Shown here one piece after another: positions 51,256 to 63,613 of a stretch of 64,000 nucleotides of DNA; within the stretch, counting starts at the first letter, position 1; the number at the start of each line of letters is the position of its first letter. The stretch is from Acanthornis magna. Taxonomy: Eukaryota > Chordata > Aves > Passeriformes > Acanthizidae. A program made the position numbers and the translations under genes. The stretch is taken from NCBI GenBank assembly GCA_036785705.1, contig JAWUZG010000136.1, positions 1,550,001 to 1,614,000 on the forward strand, in the 5' to 3' direction. The notes beneath the pieces are model-generated. The model saw only the letters and a program-made list of their open reading frames with translations, was not told where the DNA came from and did not search any database.

Positions 51256-52350
51256 GCAATGTGCCCCAGCTCCTGTCTCTGACTCTTGCAAATCATACGG
51301 CCATGCAAACTATTTGATATTTAATTTCTATTTAAACCACCTAAGATAGGGCTTTAATTTGGGTTGAAAAAATGAATAACAGCTTTGCTGGCTCAGAGAC
51401 AGAATGGATCTTTTAGATGAGATCTCGATGGAAATATCTGTTGAATTAAAATACTTTTAGATATATTAAAATGTTTTTCTAATGGCAACTGACAGTCTGT
51501 GAGCACATAACAAGCTCCTTGCATGTCTTCAGAGGTCTCAGTTTCCAACATTTCCAATTTAAAAGCACATGCCTCCTAGACCACACAACCTCCCCTTTAA
51601 ATGTCAGAAACTTTATCAATTTCCAGTCCTTAAAGGGAAAAACACCTTTTACAGTGCGTGGATACAGCATGTGATTAAACAGAGAGAAGCTCACAGCTAC
51701 CTGGTTTTGTTTTATTGACATTTCTGATGTGTGTAAAATTACTGTAATATAAAGAGGGTTAACCACAGTGTTTAGCTGAGGCACTGCTCAAATAGGGGCT
51801 GAAAACAAGTGCTTCTCTAATAATCACAGGCAATTAAAAGAATAAAAAAAAGTTAAAGGAGAGGAATCTTGTTTATCTAATAAATAGGTCACTAGAGAGA
51901 AGCTGATAAGAGGAAAAAAAAATCAATGACTGGCATGAGTGGAGAAGTAAAAACCACTAAATTTTCAGTCCCCCTCTGACAACACCACTTGTCTTGGCGA
52001 TGTCATAATTGCTTGTGTGATTTTGTGTGACAACAAAATTCTAGTTATGCTGGAAGGAGTTTTATGACCTGCTATTACGGCTTTAAGTTTCCATTAAACA
52101 GTCGCTCCTTGCATTCCCCTGCAATTTGTAGCTCATATTTCTGACCGCGGAAAGGACTCTTCTGGTTGGTTTGTGTTCCCTACATAATCATGAAAACCTT
52201 TCACTTGTCAGCGCCAATGGAACAGGATTAAGCCTTGAGGACAACAGACTGTTCTGCTCAGCTTTTCGTTGGATAGAAGGAGTACAGAGGGAATAAAATC
52301 TGAAATAAATCCCCATATTCCTACAGGCAGGCTTTTAAACACAAGCCATG
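51256..52350. other. intergenic, nothing recognised
   Basis: AT-rich unique sequence without a recognisable gene or repeat. Confidence 0.55.
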
Positions 52351-52351
52351 T

Positions 52352-52458
52352 TGAACCATAGACTCATTTTGGCTGGAAAAGCCTTCTAAGGTGATCAAAT
52401 CCAACCATTACCCTGGCACTGCCAAGCCCAGCTCAAAAGCGTGCCCCAAGGGCCACCT
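52352..52458 (-). mobile_element. CR1 LINE 3' end, antisense
   Basis: ACCATAGACTCATTTTGGCT, then GGAAAAGCCTTCTAAGGTGA, TCAAATCCAACCATTACCC and CACTGCCAAGCCCAG: a diverged reverse-complement CR1 tail. Confidence 0.82.
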
Positions 52459-53068
52459 GAGGGTTGGCTTTTGTGGAAAGAAGTGGAAATAGGTGGAAAT
52501 AGATTATGTGTCTATGCAAAGCAATTTGAGGGAACGACATCCTCCAATTCAGCTGATGTAAAATGAGGAGTAATAAATAACGCTGGGAAAAATGTGAGGT
52601 TCTGGAGAGAATCCCCTCTCTGTGCTGGGCTTGGGGGCTGATTTCTCCTCCTGTGGAAGGTTTTGGATATTCCTGGGCACTGTGGGAAGGCAGTGGCTGC
52701 TGTTGTCTCATGCTCCTGGGGGAGGTGAACAATTGTTGGCATCGCTGGGATTGGTTCTGCAGAGATTTTGTCCTCCTCAGAAACAAACCCTGTCGTATTT
52801 TGGGAAAAATGAGGCTATTGATAGGTTCTGATATTCACCAAATTTTTGTCATGTTACATTGTCCGAGTCTGATGTCAGGGATGAGGTTTGCCTGACCAAA
52901 CAGAATCCACAGTGCAGATATTTAAATTATTGCAGTGAGTCACTGAAGGCTCCTCTTTTTTAGTAAAAGAAGCAAGTGACTCTAGGGTGCTGCTGGTTTC
53001 ATCCTAAAGCAGACAACAACCTTTGGGCAAGAAAATCACACTGTAAAATAATTATTTTTTGCCTTTGA

Positions 53069-53098
53069 CCAAAAAAAAAAAAAAAAAAGAAAAAAAGG
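53069..53098. repeat. poly-A tract
   Basis: About 18 A, G, then 7 A. No retrogene is visible next to it. Confidence 0.85.
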
Positions 53099-53099
53099 A

Positions 53100-54519
53100 C
53101 TCTGAGGTGTTTTGCTCAGGTGTGAAGGTGTATGAAGTTAGGAATTGTGAATACTAATCTACACACATTAGGAGAGAGAATATTAGGGAATGCAGGCAGG
53201 CGAGTGACTAACATCTAATGCAAATAAGGAGATTAAATATGATGACAAAACCATCAAAACGTTTTATCTTAAATAAGAAGCAGGAGAATCTTTTTAAAAA
53301 AATACTTATTGTGATTTGTTCCTGCCTGTCAAGGTTGTTTTGAGATGAAAATGAACTTTGTATCAACTCTTCCACTGAAGGATAAATTAAGCTTGATGAG
53401 CAAATAGATGAGTAAAGCATGTTCCATCTTGTGAGAAGAGTTTTGCTTTTTCAAGCCTTTCCGCAGCTAAGGAGGCCAGGATTAGCACTACTGCAATGTT
53501 TTTTTAAGTAAGTCCAGCATTTCCCAGTGCAATATTTTCTAAAAGATGAGAGGAGTGTGAAAATTAAAAAGAAGAGAACTCTATGCCAGCATTTTAAGAG
53601 CTGCTTGCTTTACCCCTTGGAAACAACGTATGGCTCCCTGTGTGTTTTTGGTGTTTTTTATAGGACAAATATCTCTCAGTTTGCAGCCTGAGTTGATATA
53701 GCTTTTCTGATTGTATCTATTCTTCTGTAATTTTTAAAGATTGGAAATGTCAGTATTTCATGTTATATGTAACAAGTACATATAAAAATATATTCCTGTT
53801 CACTTCATTATTAAGTACTATAACAGTCTCTCAATGGGGAATCAGATAATGCTGAGATGCCTTTTGAAAATTGGTTGTTTGTTAAGGATATTTTTGCTGG
53901 AAAGTTATTCTGGTAATATGAAGGAGAAGAAGAGCACATGTTAAAAAATTATGCTGTAACAGAATATTAGTAGACAGATATTCTAAATTAGGGATATCGG
54001 GAAGGATAAGGTTCTGCTTTATCGTATGTTTGGGGCTGAATTTAGCCATATTTCACAAAAAAATTACAGTAGAGATGTGAGGAAAAGTCTGAAGGTTTGA
54101 ATTAGATATACATTTTTCCTTGTTCTCTTTGCTCTTACTTCCATTCTATATAAAATGCAGTAGAATACCCTGGAGCAGAAAGCACAAATCAGAATTTTCC
54201 CAGATGAAGTCATGAACCAACTAGGCTAGAGATTTAAACTCTCTCTCCCTCTAGTCTAATCTTTAATTGCATTATAGGAAATGAAACAAACTCAAAAGGA
54301 AGAGGTCAGGGATATCGTTTCCACTTTTCACCCTGGAATAGTTATAATCTGCTGCAGTGCATTCTCCTGGAGAAAGATCAGGTTTTGAATCCTCTCAGGG
54401 AAAATCAGGCATTTATTCTGCATCCTGGCTGAGTGCATTAAGTTCTGAGCTGGAGAAAATGGAGATAATTTTTATTCCTGAGTAAGAGCAAGAGCTGAAG
54501 AATAAACTCATCATCCAAG
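53100..54519. other. intergenic, nothing recognised
   Basis: AT-rich unique sequence; no recognisable feature. Confidence 0.55.
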
Positions 54520-54521
54520 AC

Positions 54522-54600
54522 TGAGTCACATAGCCTGGGAGGGACCTCTGGAAGTCATCAAGATTTGCCTTCTGCTTAGGACAGAGCATGGAATTTGCTC
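54522..54600 (-). mobile_element. probable old CR1 3' fragment, antisense
   Basis: GCCTGGGAGGGACCTCTGGA, then AGTCATCAAGATTTGCC and CTTCTGCTTAGGACAGAG follow the reverse complement of the CR1 tail (AAGGGACCTCTGGAGATCAT, CTAGTCCAACC, TGCTCAAAGCAGG). Diverged. Confidence 0.5.
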
Positions 54601-57339
54601 CTAACTTATAGTCTAGACCCATTACTCAGAAGACAGATTAATATTCATGCATGGCATCCAGGACCCTCTTATTTTTTTTTAAAAGAACGTTGTTGAGATT
54701 GCTCAAAAAAGTCCATCTTTCTGGTGACTTAATCATCATTGTCTTTTTCAGGTCAGTCATTATCATAGTACCTCACATGTCCCTTTTTGAAAACATATCC
54801 AAAACGTTTTAGGTTAACCAAAAGTACTTCTGAAAAATCTGAAGAAACATGGAATTTATGTACATAGTACCTAATATTCTTCAATGATGAACAAAATCTG
54901 TGAAAAATGAGACTTCAAAATCAACATATGTAATTGGTTTGGGGTAGTTTTACAGAGTTAGTTGAAAGGAGTATATATTTTCTTATTAAAATATTTAGTC
55001 ACCTTAGTTATTGTGCTCTGTGTATAACTAATGATTTTTGTTCCTGTAATGGCTCCAAACATCAAAAAAAAAAAAAAAAGGTTTCATTTCTGTCAGTGAT
55101 CTCACATTCTACAGAAGACATTTTCAAATCTGTGCAGGACCAATAGTGCAGTCAAAAAACATGAACAAAGCATGACCAGAAAATTCAGAAGAGCTGAGAT
55201 GCATCCACAGATCATAAGAAATGGTTTTTTTTCTTTCTGCTGTTTTCTGTGCCTTTGTTTTTGTGTTTGAGGGCTGTGGGGACAATGTTCACAACCTGTG
55301 CACTGCCTGTCCTCACTGCTCCTCTGGTCCTGACTGAAGGCTCCAGGTGCAACTGCAAGAGAATTAATAAAGAAAAACAACAGAAAAGGGGCAAAAGAAG
55401 CAGTGGGAAGGTGGGGCAAAACCACAAACTGATTTTATACTGCTCAAAATGGCCAAGTTTCAAAGTACAAGTGAAGAGAAGGGAAAAAAAATTAAAAAAA
55501 ACGGTAAAAAGAAAAAAAATGCAGCACAAATGCTGCTTGGAAGGAAATACAATAATCTTGTTTAATCCTGAATCATTGTTGCAATCAATTCAATTTTGTA
55601 GGTAAGCTCCCGTGACACATCTCTTCCAAGAGCTAACAAGAGACAGAGCTGAAATATCAACAGCCCCAACAGGAGACCAAATTTTCTCTTATGATGAAAA
55701 TCTCTGCTTGGAGAGGTTTCAGATCTGCATGATCAGTGTGAAATTGAAATTACTCCAAGTGATTTTGATGAGCCACTGTCTTCACAGACGAACTGTTTGA
55801 TGTTAATGCAAGGAAGGAAGCAGAGTGATATGAGAGCAAATGAAAGCTTTGGGGGAAGGGGGAGTAAGATTTTTTTTTTTTGGTAATTTTTTTTTAAATG
55901 ATCACTATAAATACATGTGATAGAATTAAAAACAGAAAAAGAGAAGACAAGAAAGATGAGCAGGGTTGGGCAGATATACAGGATTTATTCTTTGCACAAC
56001 AAAAGAAGAAATGAACAACAGCAGAAGATAATGTTCAACAGCACATCAAAAGCTGAACTGTGTGCGTATCAACTGAATCCTTCATTCTGAATTAACGGAG
56101 TATTATATTAAAATGAAAGGGATCTCATGCACTTTCTGTAACTTATAATAACAAAGTTCCTGCCTTTAGTGGGGATGAGATCTTTTAATCTTACGAGGCA
56201 TTCATGCTGACAAACAAGCCAACCCATTTACATCAGCCAACTCATTCATCTCCTTATTAATTTGCGTCACCAGCGGCTCTGACTGAAATTGAGCCATTCT
56301 GGGATCAGGAGCTGGTGTTGGGCAAGGTGACGTGTGGCCCTACTTTCCTCCTGCTGTGGAGAATAATATTTATTGAGCTGCTCTTAACTCTTCCCTCTCT
56401 CCCGTGACTTTTCACTGAGGTTCTCAACGTTTTAGTGCAAAACTTGGTGTATTTGATGTATGGGGAAATGTGTCACCCGCTGAATGTAGACTCAAATGTA
56501 TGGGAGGGTTTTCTTTTTAAGGTCAGACTTGAGCTTTCCTAAGACTGAAGTTTTTCAGTTTCCAGAGTTATTATTTACCAGCCGAGCATGCAGAGCTGTC
56601 TCTAGTCTTTACAGTGTAAGGTCACAGAATATTGGGAATCTGCAATAAATCTGGTGAGTTTGTATAGTTTTTATCTCAATTTGACAATAGGATACATATT
56701 TTTTAAGGTAGTATTCCTACTGGTTTGTAAAAGTACAAAAGACCTTTAAATACCACTAATCAAACCATTAATTAACAGTTAATGGGAGTGGTTTTAAATA
56801 TTTCTGAGGGGCCAGGCACAGATTTTCTGCTCAGCAAGCAGAGCTGCAGCCAAATTGCAAACTTGAGGAGTTCAAAAATTCAGTCCTTGCTTAATCCTTG
56901 CTCTGGAGGGTTGGAAACTGTGCCAGCTACTCCTTGGCATGGCTTAGTTCTTACATGCTCACTCACGCTGGATGAGCTCCACTAAATGATCTATTGGCAA
57001 GATAGAATCAACCCTTGATGTGGTAGCTTTTATTTCAAAGCGATTTTTATATGGTCCAGCTTCTGTAAAAGAAAAAAAAAAACAGCCTTCTACTGCTGAC
57101 ATGGTTACCAGCAGTATCTGAATTCGTGGAAGTAGTAATTTCACAGAGAATTGTTCTGGAAAATGGACGGCCAGGAAAATCTGAAGGTGTTCTTGCTCAC
57201 AAGAAGATCCCTGGGTCTGATTCTTAAGGTCTTGAACGACTCATGCCAAAGCAGTTTGTGTCCAGCATTGTTTGTATTTTGCATGACATATTATATAATT
57301 ATAAACTGATGATGTTTTCTTCTACTTTTAAGATAATTT
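54601..57339. other. intergenic, nothing recognised
   Basis: AT-rich unique sequence with A-runs at 55064-55079, 55480-55520 and 57068-57081 and T-runs at 55870-55881. Open frames of up to 118 codons near 55.2-55.6 kb follow A-rich composition and have no recognised domain. Confidence 0.5.
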
Positions 57340-57500
57340 GAAGTTTGGTTTGTTTTAATTTGCTTGTGGCTTGTTGGGTTTTATAATTTGTTTGGGTTGG
57401 TTTCTTTGGTTTGGGGTTTTTTTGTTGTTTGTTTGTTGTGGGTTTTCTGTATTTTTGTTTGTTTGTTTGTTTGTTTGTTTGTTTTGGTTTGGCTCTTTTT
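57340..57500. repeat. G/T-rich tract with (TTTG)n array
   Basis: T-runs broken by G, GG or GGG, then about seven TTTG units (57455-57485). It is the reverse-complement type of the A/C tracts at 16.8 and 37.1 kb. Confidence 0.9.
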
Positions 57501-57916
57501 TTCCTGTTGTTATTTTTAAAAATTTTCTTCTTTGGGCCAGAAAGAAACACAAATGGTAAGTTCTACACCTCAGATGAGCAGGACAGCTCTGTTTGTGCCA
57601 TACAGCTCATTCTCTGGTTCGTCTGGGTGACCTAAACACCAGGGTGAATGGAATTTAGGTGTGTGCCTTGTATCTTTTTGGTGACAGCACACAGCGATCT
57701 TTTTGATTATGTTGTTTTCTATTTGCAATAGCAAAAGACCTCAATTGTCAGCAGTTTTGGGTGCCTGAAGATGGAATCAGGGATCTAAAGGTGACCAAAA
57801 GCAGGTAGATGTCCACGTTTGTCAGGTACTTTGATATTACTCCTTCTATCATATGGCAAGATGCAGATACTTCTGAAAAATCTCTTCAGCTGTGCCCCAT
57901 TAGACACCTGCACAAA

Positions 57917-57922
57917 CCTGGT
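57917..57922. repeat. target-site duplication CCTGGT, left copy
   Basis: Identical to 58242-58247 and immediately flanks the solo LTR. Confidence 0.75.
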
Positions 57923-58241
57923 TTGTCGCTATCTGAGACGGTCACGGCACAAAAAGAGTTCAGGTCGGAGGAAAGAAGTAACTCTTTATTTTCCAGAGCC
58001 TTTTTATACCATTTTCTAACTTTCATGTCACACATCCGTTGGCTCTCAATTCACCAGCCCACAATATCATTGGCTACCTACAGCCAGAACAACATCCTGG
58101 AAAAACACCACCTGCATGAAGTTGGGTATCTCTGTTGATGAATTCCTGCTTGTTTTGAACCAGAGAGCCACTGTGAGAATTGAGAACAACAAGTTGTTCT
58201 CACAGTAAAGCAGCTCTTACTATGTGCCTACGATTCCCACA
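57923..58241 (-). mobile_element. 319-bp solo LTR of an avian ERV
   Basis: Read on the minus strand it begins TGTGGGAATC and ends TAGCGACAA, and is flanked by the 6-bp duplication CCTGGT, as expected for ERVK-like/class II integrations. It carries a TATA box (GGTATAAAAAGG, 58000-58011). An AATAAA follows only about 15 nt downstream (57985-57990), the compact arrangement seen in alpharetrovirus-like LTRs. No internal viral sequence remains, which is consistent with LTR-LTR recombination. Family assignment is by structure only. Confidence 0.85.
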
Positions 58242-58247
58242 CCTGGT
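58242..58247. repeat. target-site duplication CCTGGT, right copy
   Basis: Matches the left copy at 57917-57922. Confidence 0.75.
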
Positions 58248-58849
58248 CCAAATGCCTGTGATCCAATGAGGAATCACAGGAATCTCGTGGTACTGTGCAA
58301 TGGGAAGGATGAGTTGGTGGAGAGCTCTGGAGTAGGACATGACAGGAGTGATTTCTACGTGTCCTCAACATGCTCAGCTTCCCTCCTCTCGGAAGAAGCC
58401 GTGGTTGCTCTTTGATTTATATTCCCCTTATCAGCTTGTTGAAGGAAATCATGTTGTTACTTACTGATACCTTCCCCCAGTAATGTCTGGGGGACAGATA
58501 ATACTTTTCCACCACGCACATTTCCTGGTTTTCTCTAGTGCCAGGGTCTCTTCAAAGTAGATTTAACATATGAAAGAAATTCAGTAGAGCATAAACCAAA
58601 GGGAATACATGTCCCTTGAAAAGACTGAACATTTATAATCTAGATCCTCTATGTCCTGTGGCTGAATAATCTAATTATAGCTCTCATTGGTTTTTAATTT
58701 TAATTTTTTTTAGAAATAAGTAGGATTAATTTTAAAGAAAAAAAAGACTACTTCTTTAAAAATTAGTTATGTTTATATGGTTTCTTTCATACTAATGGGT
58801 ACCAAATGTTTAATGAATTGACTATGTACAGAAGTCACTGATATAAGGT

Positions 58850-59092
58850 TTCAGTTTAAACTGAAAGAGAGTAAATTGGGAAGAAATCTTCCCTGTGAGG
58901 GTGGGGAGGCCCTGGCACAGGTGCCCAGAGAAGCTGTGGCTGCCCCTGGATCCCTGGAAGTGTCCAAGGCCAGGCTGGACAGGGCTTGGAGCAGCCTGGG
59001 GCAGTGGAAGGTGTCCCTGCCCATGGCAGGGGGTGACACTCAATGATCTTTAGTGTCTCTTTGTACCCAAACCATTCTGTGATTCTGTGATT
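58850..59092 (+). mobile_element. CR1 LINE 3' fragment
   Basis: TTAAACTGAAAGAGAGTAAA, then GAAATCTTCCCTGTGAGGGT, GTGTCCAAGGCCAGGCTGG, GTCCCTGCCCATGGCAGGGG and the octamer tail CATTCTGTGATTCTGTGATT. The end is well preserved. Confidence 0.93.
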
Positions 59093-59099
59093 ATTCCAT

Positions 59100-60505
59100 G
59101 ATGCACAGCTGGGGGCTGAAACATTCAAATGTTAAGACTGGAAGCCATCCTGCACATGTATAGGCAGTTTAATGTGCTTTTCTCTCTTTTACTGCATATG
59201 CCAAGAGAATCAGCAGCCAGCTGATCTTCCTGAAGTATTTTGGTGTGAAGGAAGGAGTATTTGAATGTGTGTGTCTCTCTTTAAAAATCGTCTTTGAATC
59301 AAGACTTACCTGTTCAATGTGAAGTAGCTTTCAGGGACACTTTATCTCCAGGATAATGCTCAAAAATACTAGTGGATTTTAGAATTAGGCTGAGTGGCAT
59401 GAGCTGAATGAATCCTTGGTTTCTACTTAGGGGTTCCTGCAGTCCAGTGGAATCAAGAGGTTACTGAAAGAAATTACTGGATCAGAACACACTAAATCAG
59501 AACACACTGAAACAGCGACTGTTTTTTACCCAGGGTGAATCAAATAACCCTTCTGTAGGTGGCAATATCACAGCAAAAAATTGGAAAAAATTATCACATT
59601 GGAAAAAATGTTGCATTACACTTGTTGTTCTCTTAGATGTACTCACAGGGCCACCTAGCTTAACTTGTGAGTGGCAGGGACAGCCTGGGACAATTTGGCT
59701 GCGTGCACCTTACCAGCCTCTGTGGAACAATTATGTTCATCAGAAGAGAATCCTGCAGCTAAAAGCCCAATCCAAATCGCTTTGAAAAAACTAGAAAAGC
59801 TGCCATAGGTTTTTGGATCAATCCCCCAGTAGAAGCTGGATGTAAGAAAAGCTGCTAAATTCAAATGGAATTCTTTTCATCCGGATAAAAGATAAGCTCT
59901 TACTCAAGCTGTGGACTCCCAAGGGGAGAAAAATGAGGAGTTGTGACCATGTGTGGGTGCTGGGGGAGTGGGAGAGGAGGGCACTCAGGCTTTCCAGTCT
60001 CCCCCAGGAGGAGCTTACTCCAGGCTAGACACAGTTATGGTCCTTGAGATCAGGGAGCCCAAGAGCTGGCACAGAACAGAACGCCTGGAGCCGGGAGGAG
60101 GAGAGGGATGTCAGGATGCAGAGTGGCTCACCCCACTGGCAGATGATGAATCCTTTGGAGCAGGGCAGCTGCTGCCACATGCTGGGTAGGATGCTGGCAT
60201 CGATAAATCAGCTCAAATTAGCACGTGCTTGGGGTGGCACACGAACAGATCTGCCTAAGAAGATTTGTTTCTGTGCCCCCAGGAAGCCTTGCTGGGATGG
60301 CACAGGGTGCAAATGTGCTTTCTGCACTGGAGAGGGATCAAGCAGCTGTGTGGGAAAGGAAAAAACAGATAAAAGCTCCACACTGCGTTTTAAAAAATAC
60401 AGAGTCTTACACGGTCTACCAATGAGTGTGTGCTGCTGCTCTGTGAGGATGGATTGCCTTCTCCAGGGTGGAACTGGGAGGCCAAATTAAATGGTCTGAA
60501 AGCCC
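59100..60505. other. intergenic, nothing recognised
   Basis: Unique sequence, GC-richer at about 59935-60330. A 148-codon open frame (60044-60490) shows no recognisable domain. Confidence 0.5.
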
Positions 60506-60509
60506 GAGG

Positions 60510-60800
60510 AGGGCAATGGGCAACAGTTCATAGGTGTTTGAGAGGACAAGGGGAAGGGCTGTAAGCTGAAGGAGGGTAGATTAAGATTGGATATTAGGAA
60601 AAAATTCTTCCCTGTGAGGGTGGGGAGGCCCTGGCACAGGCGCCCAGAGAAGCTGTGGCTGCCCCTGGATCCCTGGAAGTGTCCAAGGCCAGGCTGGACA
60701 GGGCTTGGAGCAGCCTGGGACAGTGGAAGGCGTCCCTGCCATGGCAGGGGGGAACAGGATGATCTTTAGTGTCCCTTCCAACCCAAACCATTCTCTGTAT
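60510..60800 (+). mobile_element. CR1 LINE 3' fragment
   Basis: AGAGGACAAGGGGAAGGGCT, then GATTGGATATTAGGAAAAAA, CCCTGTGAGGGTGGGGAGGC, GTGTCCAAGGCCAGGCTGG and the tail CCCTTCCAACCCAAACCATT. It is very similar to the copy at 58.85 kb and probably the same subfamily. Confidence 0.93.
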
Positions 60801-62420
60801 CCACCCCAGCCCCAAATCCGAGCATGTCAGACTGGGAATTGTGCTTCCTGCTTCTGCACCTCTGCGCTGGGGTGTGGAAATGAGCCGTGGATGTTTCATT
60901 GATCTGAAGGATCAGAATAAGGCTCTCAAAATCAGAATTGTGTTTGTAACAAGAGGTGAGTCAGCACCATTAAAATATTGGTTATTTATGGTTTTATGTA
61001 TTATAATTATGGCATAATTATGGTTATTGGGTGAGTAGGGCCGAGGGGTGCTCAGTGAACCTCAACTGAGGGTGCTGATGCAAACTAAAGCAAAGCCTTT
61101 GGTGCCACTGGCAGTTCATGGGCTCTTCAGCAAAGATAGTTTTTCTCTGTCCAGTTGCTGTATTTTTCCTTCAGACTTTTGACCTTTATAATCAACAAGA
61201 AAAGGCCATCAATTCTGCCTTTTACTGAAAGAACATTTCCCTTTGTCACTGAGAGGGAGAAGTCAATGGGCCATTTTTTCCTGAGCTGGCTCAGCTCCAC
61301 TAACCAATATTTTTTCAGTGAATTCAGGATCTGTGATGATTGATTCGCCCATTTAATGACAAAGCAGGCAAGTACTGTGTAGACAATGGCAGTAAAGTCT
61401 TCAGTGTACTTCAGGAATGATCTCGAAGGATCATGATGAGAAAGTCATTATTTTTTCTCCATTTTAATTTCTTTCTCCTGCTGAACTTGCTGCTCAGTGT
61501 CAGCTGAATATGCAGCTTATATGTGGAGATGTGCAAAAACCCCAAACTGTTTCCATTTGGTTTCAGCTGACCCCCTCCAAAATTCTTCTGTGTGTAGCCT
61601 CTTTTAAACTGTTTCATGCTGATTGTGGGTGTAGGGGAAAGGAGAAGCATTTAAACATGCAAAACTGAGAAAGTTTGCTCTGAGCCTGTCAAACCAAAAT
61701 GTTTTGGCCTTTCTGATATGTATGGATTTTTTCTTACTGAAATTCTTTGAGAAATGTGATGTATCTACTCAAACATCTGGGGTTGAACATAATCAGAAAT
61801 TTTTTGAGATCATACCATTGAACCCAAAACTTATTTAAGATAAACCATTTAAAGTCATTAGAAAAATTTCAGTGAGCTTAAATGAGCTTAAACATGTTTC
61901 CTAAGATGAATCTTGTTACCAATGGACACACTGCTTTCTCTGCCTAATGTATAATGTTCTGAAGTATTTTCAAATTTTGTCAGGGCCTCTTTGTTTTTTC
62001 CCTCGAGCCAGGGCTTAGTCAGAAGCCTCAGCCATTTGTCTTCATCTCTAACTTGCAAATGCAAGGAATAAAGCTTAAATACTGTAAAACTCGTTCTGAC
62101 TCCAGCACAGCCACATTTTCTCTCTGAAATGTTGGATCTTTATACAAGCAGAAGAATCAGTGACATTTTGCTGTGTCACTAAATCCATGCAAGCAGAAGT
62201 AACTTTTGCCAAAGTGAAGAATATGAAGTTGTTACACACAGTTAAGCTTTAAGGGTTATGCCAGAGCAATTCTTTGAGTCTTTCTAAATCCAGCTGAAGA
62301 TGGCATCGAATTTATCTTCCTAGGTCTTATGCAGGAGGGTAAGACTAAAATATCAAATCTGTCTCTGAACCAAATCTCTATTTAGCAACCAATACTCTGT
62401 CTATCTATACAAGGTGTTTT
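60801..62420. other. intergenic, nothing recognised
   Basis: AT-rich unique sequence; no recognisable gene, RNA or repeat. Confidence 0.55.
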
Positions 62421-62422
62421 AT

Positions 62423-62456
62423 GCACATATGTATGTGTATATATGTATATATATTT
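62423..62456. repeat. (TA/TG)n microsatellite
   Basis: Alternating ATATGTATGTGTATATATG units. Confidence 0.8.
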
Positions 62457-63612
62457 TCATTGAAGTCGGAGTTTTATGATTTATTTAACCATGCACAGAT
62501 GGATTATATATCACAGGATATTGAACAAATGATTCAGCGTACATATTAATTTCCTGTATAGGTATTAATAGCTATAAACACAGATTAGATATTTTAAAAC
62601 AAACTATTGTAGCTTCAGCAGTCACATCTCCTTGAAGAATTTAGGCTACAGTGATATAATTCGGTAACAGGAAGATTGTATTTGCTGCTACTTATTATGT
62701 GTTGTCCCAGATAAATACTATTTTAAAGGTGGTTTATTTGTCGTTCCCCTTTAGAATATTCTGGCAGAAAAGCATTGAAGTTATTTGAGGAACTCTCTTT
62801 ATGTGCTGTACGCCCAATATTTTTGCAAAAAACCAGCAAAATTTGGATTAACTGTATTTCAGAATTTCCTCTTATAGCTCTTGTTTTCCCAGTTATTGCA
62901 CTGTTTGCGTGATTTTTGCTGTATCTTTAGAAAAAAAAAACCCTTTATATGTTTTCTTATACTTAGCTCTCGACATGCATTCATTATATTCACAGTGAAT
63001 ATAATTTTTCTGTGTGGGAATGGCATCAAGGAGAAGCAGAACAAGTGCAGTGAAGCCCTGGGAGATGAACACAGCCCACTGGGTGTTTCTCTCACGACAC
63101 GATTTGGTTCTCCCTCCCCTTCCTGCCCCCTCTCTCACCTTCCCTTCCTCTCTGCCCCTCAGAGCCCAGTCCTGTGGAGAGATCCCTGCACTCGGGGTCC
63201 CTGGGAGGATGGCAGATGTACATTCCCCACCTACAAACCCCCAGGGAAGTTTTTTAAGGATGCTGCAAAAGGTGTGGCTGTTCTTCAGAGCCGCACGAGG
63301 TTTGGAGGGCTGTGAGTGGTGTCAGATGCTGGGGTGATCTCCCAGCACTGCTGCTCGGGGCACAGAGAGATGTCGTTTCAAACCCTTAAAAACAATCCCA
63401 GACAAAGAATGTGTGTTCTTAGATCAGTGCAGAGAGAATTTTGAAATGTAGCATGTGAGAGAAACATATTCCTCCTTCTGTTGTCCATTTTCCGTGGAAG
63501 TTAGGCTGTGCCAGCATCCCCTCGTGCTGCTCTGATCCATGCAGAGGGTCTGTGTCAGCCGAAATTTGTGCTCTGATTTGTCCTTTGGAGGTACCTGCCT
63601 TTCCCAGTGCCT
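62457..63612. other. intergenic, with one exon-like block
   Basis: Unique sequence. At 63105-63162 there is a long pyrimidine tract ending CCCCTCAG, followed by an open 149-base block and GTGAGT; see findings. Nothing else is recognised. Confidence 0.45.
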
Positions 63613-63613
63613 G

